From Salipiger sp. CCB-MM3 (lineage in GTDB: Bacteria > Pseudomonadota > Alphaproteobacteria > Rhodobacterales > Rhodobacteraceae), in contig NZ_CP014596.1 of the NCBI RefSeq assembly GCF_001687105.1, positions 1,408,181 through 1,472,180 of the forward strand: a stretch of 64,000 nt of DNA, given 5' to 3'. Position numbers and translations under genes: made by a program. Shown piece after piece: positions 42,275 to 51,852 of the stretch; position 1 is the stretch's first letter, and each line of letters opens with the position of its first letter. The notes below the pieces were generated by a model that saw only the letters and a list, made by a program, of their open reading frames with translations, did no database searches and was not told the DNA's origin.

Positions 42275-45133
42275 CTAAGGCGCCGACGCCGCCGCGACGG
42301 GCTCTGGCCCGAACTTCCCCTCGGAATTGCACACGCGCACGACAGCGGTGTCGCGGCCCTCGCTGGTCCAGACCCAGATGCGCTCTTCCCCGGCGACCGG
42401 AGGCTCGGGCAGGCGGAAGGTCGCGAGAATGCCGCGCATGTCCGGCATCACCTCGATCCGCTGCGCCTTGGCCCCCCCAAGGGTGACCACCGTCGAGCGC
42501 CAGAGACGCTCGCCGGGCACGACCATCTCGACGTGATAATAGACCTCATCCTTATCGGCGTCGGTCGCGGCCTCCTCGACAATTTTCGACCAGCGCACGC
42601 ATTCCTCGCGATGGGAGCCGTTGATCTGCTCGGGCCGCACCGCCTGATCCAGCGCCGAGGCATTGATTTGCGGGCCGAGGATCTTGCTTCGGCCAATCAC
42701 AATGCTGTCGAGCGCGGTGAAATCGGGGGGAACCTTCAGCGTGATCGTTCCCGTCTCATAGCCTTTCATCAAAAAGCGGATGCGCTCTTCGAACCCCATG
42801 TCGTTGAACCGCCGCGCCGGGGGCGCAGGTCCATCCCCGGCTGCATCGCCATAGCCCGCGTCTCCGGCCACACGCTCCGCCTCCGCAACGTCCTGCAGCG
42901 CCTTTTCAAGCTCAGGCAGAAGCGCCGAGCGGTCCGCGGGCACCTTGTCGAGATCTAGAAACCCTTTCCACAGCGTCAGGCTGATCTCGTCCATATAGGC
43001 GGGCATGGAAATCAGCACGAGCTGCGAGACCATCATCGGCTCCTTCGCGCCCTCCTTGACCACCGTCCAGCCAAAATCGAAATGCTTGCTCCGTTCGAGC
43101 TCTGGCTGCGACGAGCGACTTTGCCCGGAGGCGAAATTGATCACCCTCGGCACGGCCTCGATTGTGCGCTCACGGCTGCTGCGCTCATAGCCCGCGCGAC
43201 CCGAGGCGCCGCTGGCCTCCCCTTCGAGCCCCAGCGACTGATGCTCTCCGACCTCGCGCACCACGCCGGTCACGTCGCCGCGTGGAAAGGCGGCGTAGGT
43301 GTAGCTTTCGACCTCGGCCATGCGCCGGAAGAACTCGAAGGCGCCAAGCCGCAGCCGCAGAGAGCGGCCCGCAACGCAATCAGTCACCTCAACACCCGCC
43401 CCATCGTCTCCGACCAGCGCCTTGTATTGCGCCAGCAGCGTCTCACGGTCGGGGCCGGTCACCCGACGACCGGGTCCGGAACCGCCGATCTGCAAGCGGC
43501 ACACCACCCGTTCCGAGATCGCCGCAGCCTCGCGCCCAATCGTCGCCAGCGCCTCGGGGCTAAGGCTGTTCTTCATTTCCTCAATCTGCGCCTCATCCGC
43601 CTCTGGGCCCGCGTCCAGCCAGACATGAAAATTCGGGCAGAACTCGCGTTCACAAACCAGCGGCAGCAGCCCGCCCTCGCGCAGGAAACTGGGATCGGCC
43701 GAAGGACCGAAATTCTGCACACCTTCTTGATAGGTGACAAAGAGCGTGACGCTGCTGCCGCCGAAGGACATGTCGATGTCGAAGGGGCACAAGCCCGGCT
43801 TATAGGAATCCCGGAAGGTGGTCTTGGCATCAAGAAATACCCCCCAGACGCCGGGCACGCGCCCCTGCGCCGAGGGGATGCTGGACTGTTGTTCAGAAAG
43901 GAATTGCTCCAGCGTCACCTTGTCATCGCCGAACACGCCGCAGATGTCCTCGGCGTTGCGGATCACCTGCGCACGCAGCTTCTCGGCGGTCTTGCGTCCG
44001 AAATGCGGGGCGCGGGTGATAAAGCTCAGCGCATCGTCGACGCTTTCGACCTGCGCCAAAACCGTCTCGATACGCGCCCGCGCAGGCGTGCTGAGCCGCA
44101 GGCCACCGCCCGCATCCGCCTCGCAGATGGGGGCTCGCAAAAGCGCCCGAACAGCCGCGCTCTCGGCATCGGGGCAGCTATCACCCACATCACCCCTATA
44201 TTCGGCCAGCCGCCGTTCGAGGCTCAACAGCCAACCCGCGAAATACTCGTCTATCTGCTCGAGAATATCGAGCTCGTCGCTGCTGAACTTCCACGGCGGG
44301 CTTTGCCTATCCCCGCCCGAGACTTCCTCGTAACGCATGAAGTGCCGGACGAAATCCTCGGGGCCGCGCGGCCCGACAGCGGTGCCGTCCGGCCCGCTCC
44401 GGTGCAGATCAAACAGCCGGTCGAGCGGGTTCTGATGCATCCGCACAGCGACCGTGGGATTGAGGTAGGTCTCCGAGCCCGGCAGGATCGAGGTGTCGAA
44501 TTTCAGCCCGAACACGGTGTTCCCGCTGAGATCGTGCCGGTCATCGAGCGCGTTCTCAAGAATCAACTGACGGATCTTGTCGCGCGCCTCTGACTGAAGT
44601 TGGAACCGCGCGTCGAAAGGTACCTTCAGCAGTTCCTGCAACGCTGTGTCCGAAATGCTCGTGGCAGACTCGGACGCCGCCTCATCTTCCGGCTTTACGG
44701 CCTCGCGTCCGGCGACGATGCTCAGTACCGCCCGCCGCATCTCGGCCTGCGCCTCTTCGATCCAACCGGCATCGGGGTCGTCGATCTCTTCGAGCCGCTC
44801 GCGCAGCCACGCATCCTGCAGGTAGCGATCGTTCACCAGACGCTGACGGGTATAAACCTCAGGGCTCTCGACGTAGATCAGGCCCGACACGCCCGGACGA
44901 TCGGGATCCCCGCGCAGCGAGCGGGCCACATCCGAGCGCGCATTTTGGTAGCGCTGGGTCAGCAGCGGCGCAGCATAGGATCCAAGCACGAAGAGCAGAG
45001 ACAAAACGCCCAAGATCGCCGCCGCCATCAGCACCGCGCGCAGCAGTTTCGCCCCCTGAAAGACGCTGGCATTCCATGCACAGAGCCGCGTCCAAAGCCC
45101 TCCAGGAACCGGCTTCTCCTCACCTTCAGCCAT
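42275..45133 (-). CDS. Large membrane-anchored protein of unknown function (952 aa)
   Basis: The protein has a short cytoplasmic head, one strong membrane helix at about residues 30-58 (AKLLRAVLMAAAILGVL...), and then some 890 residues that should be periplasmic. That part has scattered cysteines (for example 'GDSCPDAES', 'APICEAD', 'LVCEREFCPNF', 'VVCRLQIGG', 'VTDCVAG'), which fits disulfide bonds outside the cytoplasm. No enzymatic motif or known domain was recognised. It is the third gene of an apparent operon after the muramidase and the holin-like gene (39-base gap, GGAGAT site). It may connect the inner membrane to the envelope step of the putative lysis/export module (inference). Confidence 0.85.
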   Translation of the reverse strand: MAEGEEKPVPGGLWTRLCAWNASVFQGAKLLRAVLMAAAILGVLSLLFVLGSYAAPLLTQRYQNARSDVARSLRGDPDRPGVSGLIYVESPEVYTRQRLVNDRYLQDAWLRERLEEIDDPDAGWIEEAQAEMRRAVLSIVAGREAVKPEDEAASESATSISDTALQELLKVPFDARFQLQSEARDKIRQLILENALDDRHDLSGNTVFGLKFDTSILPGSETYLNPTVAVRMHQNPLDRLFDLHRSGPDGTAVGPRGPEDFVRHFMRYEEVSGGDRQSPPWKFSSDELDILEQIDEYFAGWLLSLERRLAEYRGDVGDSCPDAESAAVRALLRAPICEADAGGGLRLSTPARARIETVLAQVESVDDALSFITRAPHFGRKTAEKLRAQVIRNAEDICGVFGDDKVTLEQFLSEQQSSIPSAQGRVPGVWGVFLDAKTTFRDSYKPGLCPFDIDMSFGGSSVTLFVTYQEGVQNFGPSADPSFLREGGLLPLVCEREFCPNFHVWLDAGPEADEAQIEEMKNSLSPEALATIGREAAAISERVVCRLQIGGSGPGRRVTGPDRETLLAQYKALVGDDGAGVEVTDCVAGRSLRLRLGAFEFFRRMAEVESYTYAAFPRGDVTGVVREVGEHQSLGLEGEASGASGRAGYERSSRERTIEAVPRVINFASGQSRSSQPELERSKHFDFGWTVVKEGAKEPMMVSQLVLISMPAYMDEISLTLWKGFLDLDKVPADRSALLPELEKALQDVAEAERVAGDAGYGDAAGDGPAPPARRFNDMGFEERIRFLMKGYETGTITLKVPPDFTALDSIVIGRSKILGPQINASALDQAVRPEQINGSHREECVRWSKIVEEAATDADKDEVYYHVEMVVPGERLWRSTVVTLGGAKAQRIEVMPDMRGILATFRLPEPPVAGEERIWVWTSEGRDTAVVRVCNSEGKFGPEPVAAASAP

Positions 45134-45172
45134 GTGTCGATCTCCGGCGCAAAGCCGCGCTCCCTTCCCTCT

Positions 45173-45889
45173 TCAAGCCGCCGCTTCGGCCTCCAGCTCG
45201 GCCACGAAGTCCCGCTTGCCCGGCGCCGCCGCGACGGTGGTAGCACTCGCCTCCGCCTCGACGGCGACCACGGTCCGTTTGTCGAGGTTCTCTCGCAGCA
45301 TCTCCTGCGTCCGGTCCTGCTGCTTGCGCCCCACAGCCAGCAGCGCCTGATTGAATTCCTCGATCTGCTCGTCCTTGTTCTTCGAGCCGCGCGAACTGCC
45401 GAACTCGAAGGCAAACGCATCACTAAACATCTTCAGCAAAGCACCCGCGATGGTCGTCAGCAGCGCGATCAGCGAGGCGCGGGCGGTGTCGTTCTCCATC
45501 CCAACCATACCGAGCGCCACCACGGCGAGGATGCAGGCCAGCAGACCGGTCACCACCATCTTCAGCATCATGTCCGCGCGCTGCTGCCCGCGCGCGTTCT
45601 GGCTTTCGCGGGCGGCGCGGCGATCCTCAAGCTCCAGCCGGTAGACGTCGCGCTCAATCTCCATCATCGCGAGGGTGAAACGCCGCTCGGCCTCAGGATC
45701 GTCCCCCAGTTTGGCAACAATTTCGTCGACGCTGGCGTCGAGCGGCAGCCCGACGACCCCGGCGGCGGTGCTCACCACACGCTCGGCAAGGTCCCCCGCA
45801 CGCGAGCCGGAGAGCTTGCCAAGCAGAACTGGCAGAAAGCGACCGGCGATGATCCGGGCGGCGGAGAGGGCGGTTGCGCTTGCGACCAT
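45173..45889 (-). CDS. Holin-like membrane protein with coiled coil and two helices
   Basis: This 238-residue protein has a charged amphipathic helix (about 60-105, 'EIERDVYRLELEDRRAARES'), then two membrane helices at about 107-131 and 137-158, then a charged tail. The acidic-helix-plus-'DRxxAR' segment before a membrane hairpin resembles phage proteins of the three-helix holin group (PF11351-like). The next upstream gene is a muramidase three bases away, a classic holin-endolysin pairing. The N-terminal ~25 residues are mildly hydrophobic and might be a third segment. Holin activity is inferred from layout, not from a firm family match. Confidence 0.6.
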   Translation of the reverse strand: MVASATALSAARIIAGRFLPVLLGKLSGSRAGDLAERVVSTAAGVVGLPLDASVDEIVAKLGDDPEAERRFTLAMMEIERDVYRLELEDRRAARESQNARGQQRADMMLKMVVTGLLACILAVVALGMVGMENDTARASLIALLTTIAGALLKMFSDAFAFEFGSSRGSKNKDEQIEEFNQALLAVGRKQQDRTQEMLRENLDKRTVVAVEAEASATTVAAAPGKRDFVAELEAEAAA

Positions 45890-45892
45890 GGC

Positions 45893-46726
45893 TCAGGCCT
45901 CCACAATGGCGTCATAGTTGGGCACTTCGAGTTCGAGACGATCCAGCAGCTCTTTGCTCACCTTGCCGTCGACCGGCATGCCCTCGCGCTCCTGAAAGGT
46001 GCGGATCGCGGCGCGGGTGTTGTCGCCAATCCAGCCATCGACAACGAGCCCGGTGTCGATCGCCACGTTGAGCGCCGCCTGCAACTGCATCGTGTCGCCG
46101 CGCTCGAGATTGACCTGCCCGCCGGTGCGTTCCTCGTCGATCATCGCCCGCGCCTTGGTGAATTCTGCGGCCAGCTTGATGTGGTATTTGTTGGCTCGGT
46201 AGGCGGGGCCATTATAGGCGCGCGCGAACTCGTCCCATCTCTCGCTGCGCAACTTGTCGGCAAGATTGTTGTGCTCGACAAAGCGAACGAAGGCCGTCAG
46301 TTGCTGCGGCTCTCCCAGAGCCATGGCGTTGACAAAGGCGCCCACGGTTTCATAGCCGACCAGATCATGGTTGAACCCCATGATCTGAAACAGCCCCCAG
46401 GACGCTGACTTTAGCGCCGGATCGCTGTCGCCGCGGTTGATGCGGATCGCCTTGAGCAGCCTGTCATATTCCCCGCGCCCGCCCTTGTAGTGCACCCGCG
46501 TCCATTTCGGATAGGAGATATCGGGATTCGCCCTGTCGTATTTTCCTTTGGTCAGCCGACTGAAATGATGCCCTTCGAAGAGGATACAGGGGCGGTCGGT
46601 TCCAGAAATAAATCCGCGTTGTCGCGCCTCGACCGCCTTGACGGCCTTTATGACCGAGACGGGGACCCCCAGTTGATTGGCGGCGGCAATCTCATCCGAC
46701 CGCGACAAATGCTTTATCGGAAACAT
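45893..46726 (-). CDS. N-acetylmuramidase with peptidoglycan-binding domain (endolysin-like)
   Basis: This 277-residue protein has an N-terminal N-acetylmuramidase domain (PF11860/DUF3380 type; 'VIKAVKAVEARQRGFIS', 'ILFEGHHFSRLTKGKYD', 'ASWGLFQIMGFNHDLVGY', 'ARAYNGPAY') and a C-terminal PG_binding_1 domain from about residue 190 ('LQAALNVAIDTGLVVDGWIGDNTRAAI'). The start at 46726 follows GGAGGT; an earlier ATG at 46801 is worse. No signal peptide is present, so it would need a holin or other export. Family members are phage or phage-derived lysins. It leads the operon with the holin-like and 952-residue proteins. Confidence 0.9.
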   Translation of the reverse strand: MFPIKHLSRSDEIAAANQLGVPVSVIKAVKAVEARQRGFISGTDRPCILFEGHHFSRLTKGKYDRANPDISYPKWTRVHYKGGRGEYDRLLKAIRINRGDSDPALKSASWGLFQIMGFNHDLVGYETVGAFVNAMALGEPQQLTAFVRFVEHNNLADKLRSERWDEFARAYNGPAYRANKYHIKLAAEFTKARAMIDEERTGGQVNLERGDTMQLQAALNVAIDTGLVVDGWIGDNTRAAIRTFQEREGMPVDGKVSKELLDRLELEVPNYDAIVEA

Positions 46727-47103
46727 GAGTACCTCCAGCGGAGGGTGAAATGGGCCTTCATTCAATCCATCAACTTTGGCCCACAACGCACCATCGGTCA
46801 ACTTTTCGCTATATTTTCCAGCCTCTCAGACCCCAAGCCAACCCTGATCGGAGGGCATCCGGCGCCGCATGGCCCGGCGTGGGACCGCAGAGCGATACTT
46901 CAGCTTTCTGTCGTTTTCAGAGCGTTACAATCCAAAGCTCACTTTATAATTGAAGATGCAGTATCCGAATAGAAAACCGCGTCTCGGATATTGTGTCTTT
47001 TTCGAGGCAATAGGCCCAGCGTAAATTAACCATATCGCAAGCCCTAATCGGCCTATCGGGAGAAGACCCCCACAGCACCCCGAGTCTCTCCATTCGCAAT
47101 ACG
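46727..47103 (-). other. 377-base gap: possible promoter and inverted repeat
   Basis: No gene was found. On the minus strand TTGGGG (46831-46836) and TATAGC (46808-46813), 17 bases apart, could be a promoter for the muramidase operon with a leader of about 80 bases. An inverted repeat TATCCGA (46962-46968) / TCGGATA (46984-46990) lies nearer the end of the 1578-residue protein gene. The stretch 46940-47035 is clearly more AT-rich than its surroundings. Confidence 0.4.
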
Positions 47104-50100
47104 TCAGAGCCCTTCTGTCTCGAAGGTCTCGGCGAAGACGAGGCGCTCTTCGATGATGCGTTGCGCCGCAAGCCGGGAGCCGCGCCGCGGCGGCGCGATG
47201 TCATCGGAGTAGAAGCGCTCGAACTCGCGCAGCACCAGACGGCGCGGCCCTCCGCCCGTGGGCAGTTTCGCCTGCCCTTGCCAGAACGGCGGGTCGGTGA
47301 TGAAGGGATCGAACACCTCCAGATCGCCAGGAGCCGGGAAGCGCGTGCGCCCGTCGTCGAGGATCGTGCCGAGGCCACCCGAGCGGCGCAGGGCCATGGT
47401 GCCAAGGTTGACCGCCCCCGGCAGGCGCACCCTTCCCCCAGCCGCCGGGCGGACGACGCGGCCCGTTTCCACGGGCTGGCGCGCGCCTGTGCGCGCGGGC
47501 GTCACCGTGACCCCGCCGATCGGCGTCAGCGGCTCGAACACCGAGGGGCCACTCCCCGTCTGCTCCTCTGCGCCGACCACATGGCTTTCGAGCACCTTCA
47601 CATCCTCCCACGCCAGATCGCTGTCGATGCCGTCGCGCTGCTCTTGCAGGACCAGTTCCACCCGGTTGCGCCCGGTCTCGAACGGGCCGTTGATGTAAGA
47701 CACGCCCTGATGCGAGGAATCCCGCGTGAAGTGGATCGGCCCGCTCTTCGGGTTCGGCCCGTGCAGCGTCACCTTAAGCGTGCTGCCGTCCATGCGCGCG
47801 GTCAGCTTGCGGCGCGGCAGGACCTGCGCGAACTCGGCCAGCACCACTTTGGAGATCTTCACCTGCGGCAGGGCGTTGGGCTGGTAGCGTACCAAAGCCA
47901 GTCGCACGAAGGGCATATAGGCGGTGCCGGGGTTGAGCTCGATGTCGCAGAACCACAGGCTGCGCTCGGCGTCCCAATGCACCCGGTGCCCAAGGATTCG
48001 GACTGGCGCATGGCCGGGCTTTTCCTGCAGCCGCAGGCTTTCGGCGGTGACGCGCGCGGGGAAATCCGCATCCGAGATGGCCTGCTTGGGCTGGCTGGTC
48101 TCCCACATCGGATCGGTGCCCCATTGCGTGACAAGCTGCTCCATATCCTCGGGGATTTTCGAAAAGCTGCCGCCATTCGCCAGCAGCACCACGCCCAGCA
48201 ACTCGCCATCCCCTGACGAGAACCACGGGCGGTCGAGCCAGACCCGCAAGCCGTTGCCATGCCGCGTCACCTCGTGCCGTCCGGCGATCTTCGGGCGCTG
48301 CCACCGGAACGTCGGCACGACATAGAGCAGCCGTGGATCGGCGGGCGGCGCACTGGCGGGCACCGGGGTCTGCGCAGTCGCGCCGCCGGTCTGCCGCAAT
48401 ACCGGTGCGCCCGGATCGCCCTCATCGGGCAGCGCAAAGGCAGGCCCCTCGGCATCCGGTCCTTCGCGGGTGATCAGCGCGGGTTTGTCGTACATCGCGG
48501 GCGGCAGGTACTCGCGAAAACGCGTGGTCGCCCGAACGCGGTACTGCACCAGACGGAACCGCGTGTCGCCGATCTCATGCACGTCGCCGCGCTTTGCCTC
48601 CGGATCGGCCAACTGCGCATCCACCGCCTGCGAGAGGATGAAACCGTTGCGGTGGTTCTCGGCCAGTCGCACCTCGGCCAGCGCGCCGTTGAAGCTGACG
48701 CGCTCCGGGCCGGGGCGGTTGATGTCGTCGACCCATTCTTTCCAGCGTGCCTCGATCTGGAATTTGCCGGTCGAAGGGCCGTGCAGCAGCACCTGCCGGA
48801 CCAGAAGCCGCGCCGAGGGCTCGCCCAGCCCGCGCTGCGCGGTCAGGTTGAGCAGCTGCGGCGCACAGATCGGCTGCTGCGTGGCGTGCACCATGACCAG
48901 CCTGCGGAACGGCGTCATCAGCCATGTCTCACCGATCGCAGCGGCCATCATCAACGCCTCGCCCGCCTTCTGCGTCGCCGTCCAGCGCGGCATCCCGAAG
49001 GTGCGCAGGAACTCGGGCGCGATGAAGCTCGAATAGCGCAGCCGCAGGATCTGTCCCTTGGGCAGGAACAGGCGCAGGACCCGCTCGGCTTCGTCCCACT
49101 TCGGTCGCCCGTCGTCGGGGAAGGCGACCTTGCAGGGCAGTTCACTGTCCGTCTCGGCCCGCTCCTCCAACTCGATCCGGAAGCCCTGCGCGTCGGGCCA
49201 GTCCGCGCGGTGGCGGATCAGCAGCACCAGCTGGTCGGTCGCCTGCGAGCGCACCACGCGGCAATGATCGCCTAGCACCAACCCCTCGACCAGCCCGGGG
49301 ATCTCGTGCCCCGGCTCGGCGCGCAGTGCGACACCGCCCGCAGCGCCATCGGGCAGATAGGGCGTGCGCACATGCGCTTCGCGGTGGATGATATATTGCC
49401 CGCCGACCATCCGGTCGCCGACCGGGTGGTCGGGGCCCGGCATCTGCGGCGGCACCGCCTGCGTTGTGGCCGCCGGTGCGACGGCCTGCGGGGTGATCAG
49501 TTCGATCTGACTGCCGGGCTGCGGATCATAGAGCGTGCCCGCCTCGCGCGCCGCAATCTCATAGCCCTTCTTAGACGCCTCCCAATCGCCGCCGAGGAAC
49601 GGATCGAACAGCCCGTGCGTCTCGCATTGCTGCTGCGAGGATTTCGGCGGCACCACATGGCGTTCATTGATCGCGGTATAGGCGAAATCTGCCGAAGCTT
49701 GCGCCTGCGTCGCCTCCTTGAAGTCCTGCGTCTGAAGATAGTCCGCGGCAGAGGTCTGCACGTTCGAACGGATCACCATGCGCTCCAGCTGTTCGCCCTC
49801 GCTGAGCCGCGCGCGCTGCACCAGAACCGGTGGATCGACCGGCTCGAACCGCCAGTAGCCGACCGGATCGCTGGCCTGTTCGAGCGGCTCGATCGAGGGA
49901 TCGTCCAGCGCCAGACCGTTGCCCGCAAGATCGACCATCCGCGCCCGCATCCGATACGCCCGGCCAAAGCGCAGCCGGGGCAGCGAGCCGCGCCGGGCGC
50001 GGAAGTCCACGGCCAGACCATTGCCCTTCTCGGCGGCGTCGGTCACCTCGGCGGGCACCTCTGCCTGCAACTCGCTATCTTCTGCCTTTTCCGAGCGGAT

Positions 50101-51840
50101 TACCTTGCCGGGGCGCGGCGCAACCAGCGACCAGCCCGTCCACCGGAACAGGCTTTCATGCAGATATTGTTCGTTATCGTCCTCGGGATCGCCGCTGAGC
50201 GACGCGCCAGAGACATGGCCCTCGTCCGGCGCATAGTCGAGCGCGGTCCCGGACTTCAGCGCCCGATACCGGCCCTCGCGCGCACAAAGCGAGCGCCAGA
50301 TGCCGGGCTCGGTCAGGCTTGGTACCTCAGCCACATCGACGCGATAGCCGCGGTGCACATCCTCGGCGAAAAGCACCACCTGATCGCCGTTGCCGCCAGC
50401 GATCTCGGTGTTCTTGAGATCCGCCGCCGCGGCGATCTCGGCCAGCTTCTCGGCCCGCCCGTGCTGCGAGACACCGATGCCGCAACTGCGCAGCGCGGCG
50501 GGTGGCTGGCGGTCGCCGGTGGTATAGGTCACCTCGCCCGCGGATTGGCGCAGCGACAGGCTCTTGCCCAGAAGGTTCTGCGCCGTCAGCGTGTAATTCA
50601 CCGTCTTCAGCGCAGCGCCGTCGGGATCGACCTGATAGAGATCGAAAAGCCCGTCAGTCTCGTCTTTCGCGACCGACCAGCCGTCGTCGCTACCTTCCAG
50701 CCGCAAAAGCCCCTGCGCATGGTCATCGGTGCGGGCGCGGGTGACGAAACGGTCCTTGCGCGCCAGCCAAGCGGTGCGCGGCGTCGCCTGCTGCCCCGGC
50801 GCGCCGCCGTCCCATTTGACCTGCAGTTGCATCAGCCCGACGCCGGCGCCGCTCCCAAGCGCGATGCGCTCGGCAATCGCGCCGTCGTCTTCGAAGGTGA
50901 AATCCAGCACCAGCCCGAGATCGCGCATCAGCGCGCCGTAATTGGCAAAAGAGGCCGCGATGCGGTGGAAGTCATATTCCGGCGCGGCAGGTGCCGCCGG
51001 GACGCCCTGAAAATCCGGGCGGCGCTTGGCGCGCTCGGCCTGCGTCGGGCGTCGGCGGCGGTAAAAGCGGTCGGCCTGATAGAAGCTGTACTCATCGGCA
51101 TTGCGGAACTGCGACATGAGGCCTGAGGCAGCGCCCGCCAGCGCAGCCGGCACCCAATCGGGCGGCATCACATGGCGCGGGCGCTTGTCGCCCGCCGAAG
51201 GCCGCGCGCCCTCGCCCTCGATCCCCGGCGCGGGCACTGGCATCTCAAACACCGAGTCCTCGCCAAACACCGGGCGCTCGATTACCCGGCGGCGGCGGTC
51301 GTCATGCAGCCGGCCAAAGCCTTCGTCCATGACCTCGATCACCCGGTCGCCCAGCGTGATCTTTTGCGTGCGCGTGCCTATCCCTTCGAGCATCCCCTTC
51401 AGTTCCGGCGCGGCGTCGCGCCATGGCAGCAGACGCGGGTGATCCGACGAGCCCCCGGCAAGGTTGCCGTAATGGGTTCTTGCGTAGGCCAGCACGTTGC
51501 GCAGCGGGAAGGAATGCAGGTTCACCCGGCTCATGTCCTTGTAGACAAAGCCCGCAACCGGCGTCTCGGGCGCAAAGAACTCAGCCCAGACCTCGGATTT
51601 CGGCGCGCTCGACAGCTGCAATTTGACCGTGCCGAAGGCCAGCTTCAGCGCAAAGCCCGCGCGCTCCAGCGTCTTTGGCCAATCGAGCCATTCAGGGAAG
51701 GCCTTCAGTTGCTGCTCATCCGCCGCCTCGGGCGTCAGCCGGGGCGAGACCACGGCTGAGACCCGCCAGCGCCCCTTGCCGTCGCCCTCGGTGACGCGGC
51801 CATTGGGCAGGACGGTCCAGATCAGGAGTTGCTGTGCCAT
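47104..51840 (-). CDS. Giant soluble protein of unknown function (1578 aa)
   Basis: The protein starts MAQQLLIWTVLPNG after a strong GAGGAGAT site that sits in the 12 bases separating it from the upstream giant gene, so the two are translationally linked. It has no signal peptide or membrane helix. It is rich in beta-type sequence with many short Pro/Gly loops ('RLRFGRAYRMRARMVDLAGN', 'GGQYIIHREAHVRTPYLPDG', 'FIAPEFLRTFGMPRWTATQ'). This suggests a large multidomain structural or toxin-like protein. The C-terminal ~150 residues are Arg/Gly/Pro-rich. No known domain was recognised. It is always considered here with its 1434-residue partner. Confidence 0.88.
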   Translation of the reverse strand: MAQQLLIWTVLPNGRVTEGDGKGRWRVSAVVSPRLTPEAADEQQLKAFPEWLDWPKTLERAGFALKLAFGTVKLQLSSAPKSEVWAEFFAPETPVAGFVYKDMSRVNLHSFPLRNVLAYARTHYGNLAGGSSDHPRLLPWRDAAPELKGMLEGIGTRTQKITLGDRVIEVMDEGFGRLHDDRRRRVIERPVFGEDSVFEMPVPAPGIEGEGARPSAGDKRPRHVMPPDWVPAALAGAASGLMSQFRNADEYSFYQADRFYRRRRPTQAERAKRRPDFQGVPAAPAAPEYDFHRIAASFANYGALMRDLGLVLDFTFEDDGAIAERIALGSGAGVGLMQLQVKWDGGAPGQQATPRTAWLARKDRFVTRARTDDHAQGLLRLEGSDDGWSVAKDETDGLFDLYQVDPDGAALKTVNYTLTAQNLLGKSLSLRQSAGEVTYTTGDRQPPAALRSCGIGVSQHGRAEKLAEIAAAADLKNTEIAGGNGDQVVLFAEDVHRGYRVDVAEVPSLTEPGIWRSLCAREGRYRALKSGTALDYAPDEGHVSGASLSGDPEDDNEQYLHESLFRWTGWSLVAPRPGKVIRSEKAEDSELQAEVPAEVTDAAEKGNGLAVDFRARRGSLPRLRFGRAYRMRARMVDLAGNGLALDDPSIEPLEQASDPVGYWRFEPVDPPVLVQRARLSEGEQLERMVIRSNVQTSAADYLQTQDFKEATQAQASADFAYTAINERHVVPPKSSQQQCETHGLFDPFLGGDWEASKKGYEIAAREAGTLYDPQPGSQIELITPQAVAPAATTQAVPPQMPGPDHPVGDRMVGGQYIIHREAHVRTPYLPDGAAGGVALRAEPGHEIPGLVEGLVLGDHCRVVRSQATDQLVLLIRHRADWPDAQGFRIELEERAETDSELPCKVAFPDDGRPKWDEAERVLRLFLPKGQILRLRYSSFIAPEFLRTFGMPRWTATQKAGEALMMAAAIGETWLMTPFRRLVMVHATQQPICAPQLLNLTAQRGLGEPSARLLVRQVLLHGPSTGKFQIEARWKEWVDDINRPGPERVSFNGALAEVRLAENHRNGFILSQAVDAQLADPEAKRGDVHEIGDTRFRLVQYRVRATTRFREYLPPAMYDKPALITREGPDAEGPAFALPDEGDPGAPVLRQTGGATAQTPVPASAPPADPRLLYVVPTFRWQRPKIAGRHEVTRHGNGLRVWLDRPWFSSGDGELLGVVLLANGGSFSKIPEDMEQLVTQWGTDPMWETSQPKQAISDADFPARVTAESLRLQEKPGHAPVRILGHRVHWDAERSLWFCDIELNPGTAYMPFVRLALVRYQPNALPQVKISKVVLAEFAQVLPRRKLTARMDGSTLKVTLHGPNPKSGPIHFTRDSSHQGVSYINGPFETGRNRVELVLQEQRDGIDSDLAWEDVKVLESHVVGAEEQTGSGPSVFEPLTPIGGVTVTPARTGARQPVETGRVVRPAAGGRVRLPGAVNLGTMALRRSGGLGTILDDGRTRFPAPGDLEVFDPFITDPPFWQGQAKLPTGGGPRRLVLREFERFYSDDIAPPRRGSRLAAQRIIEERLVFAETFETEGL

Positions 51841-51852
51841 GCTCTGATCTCC

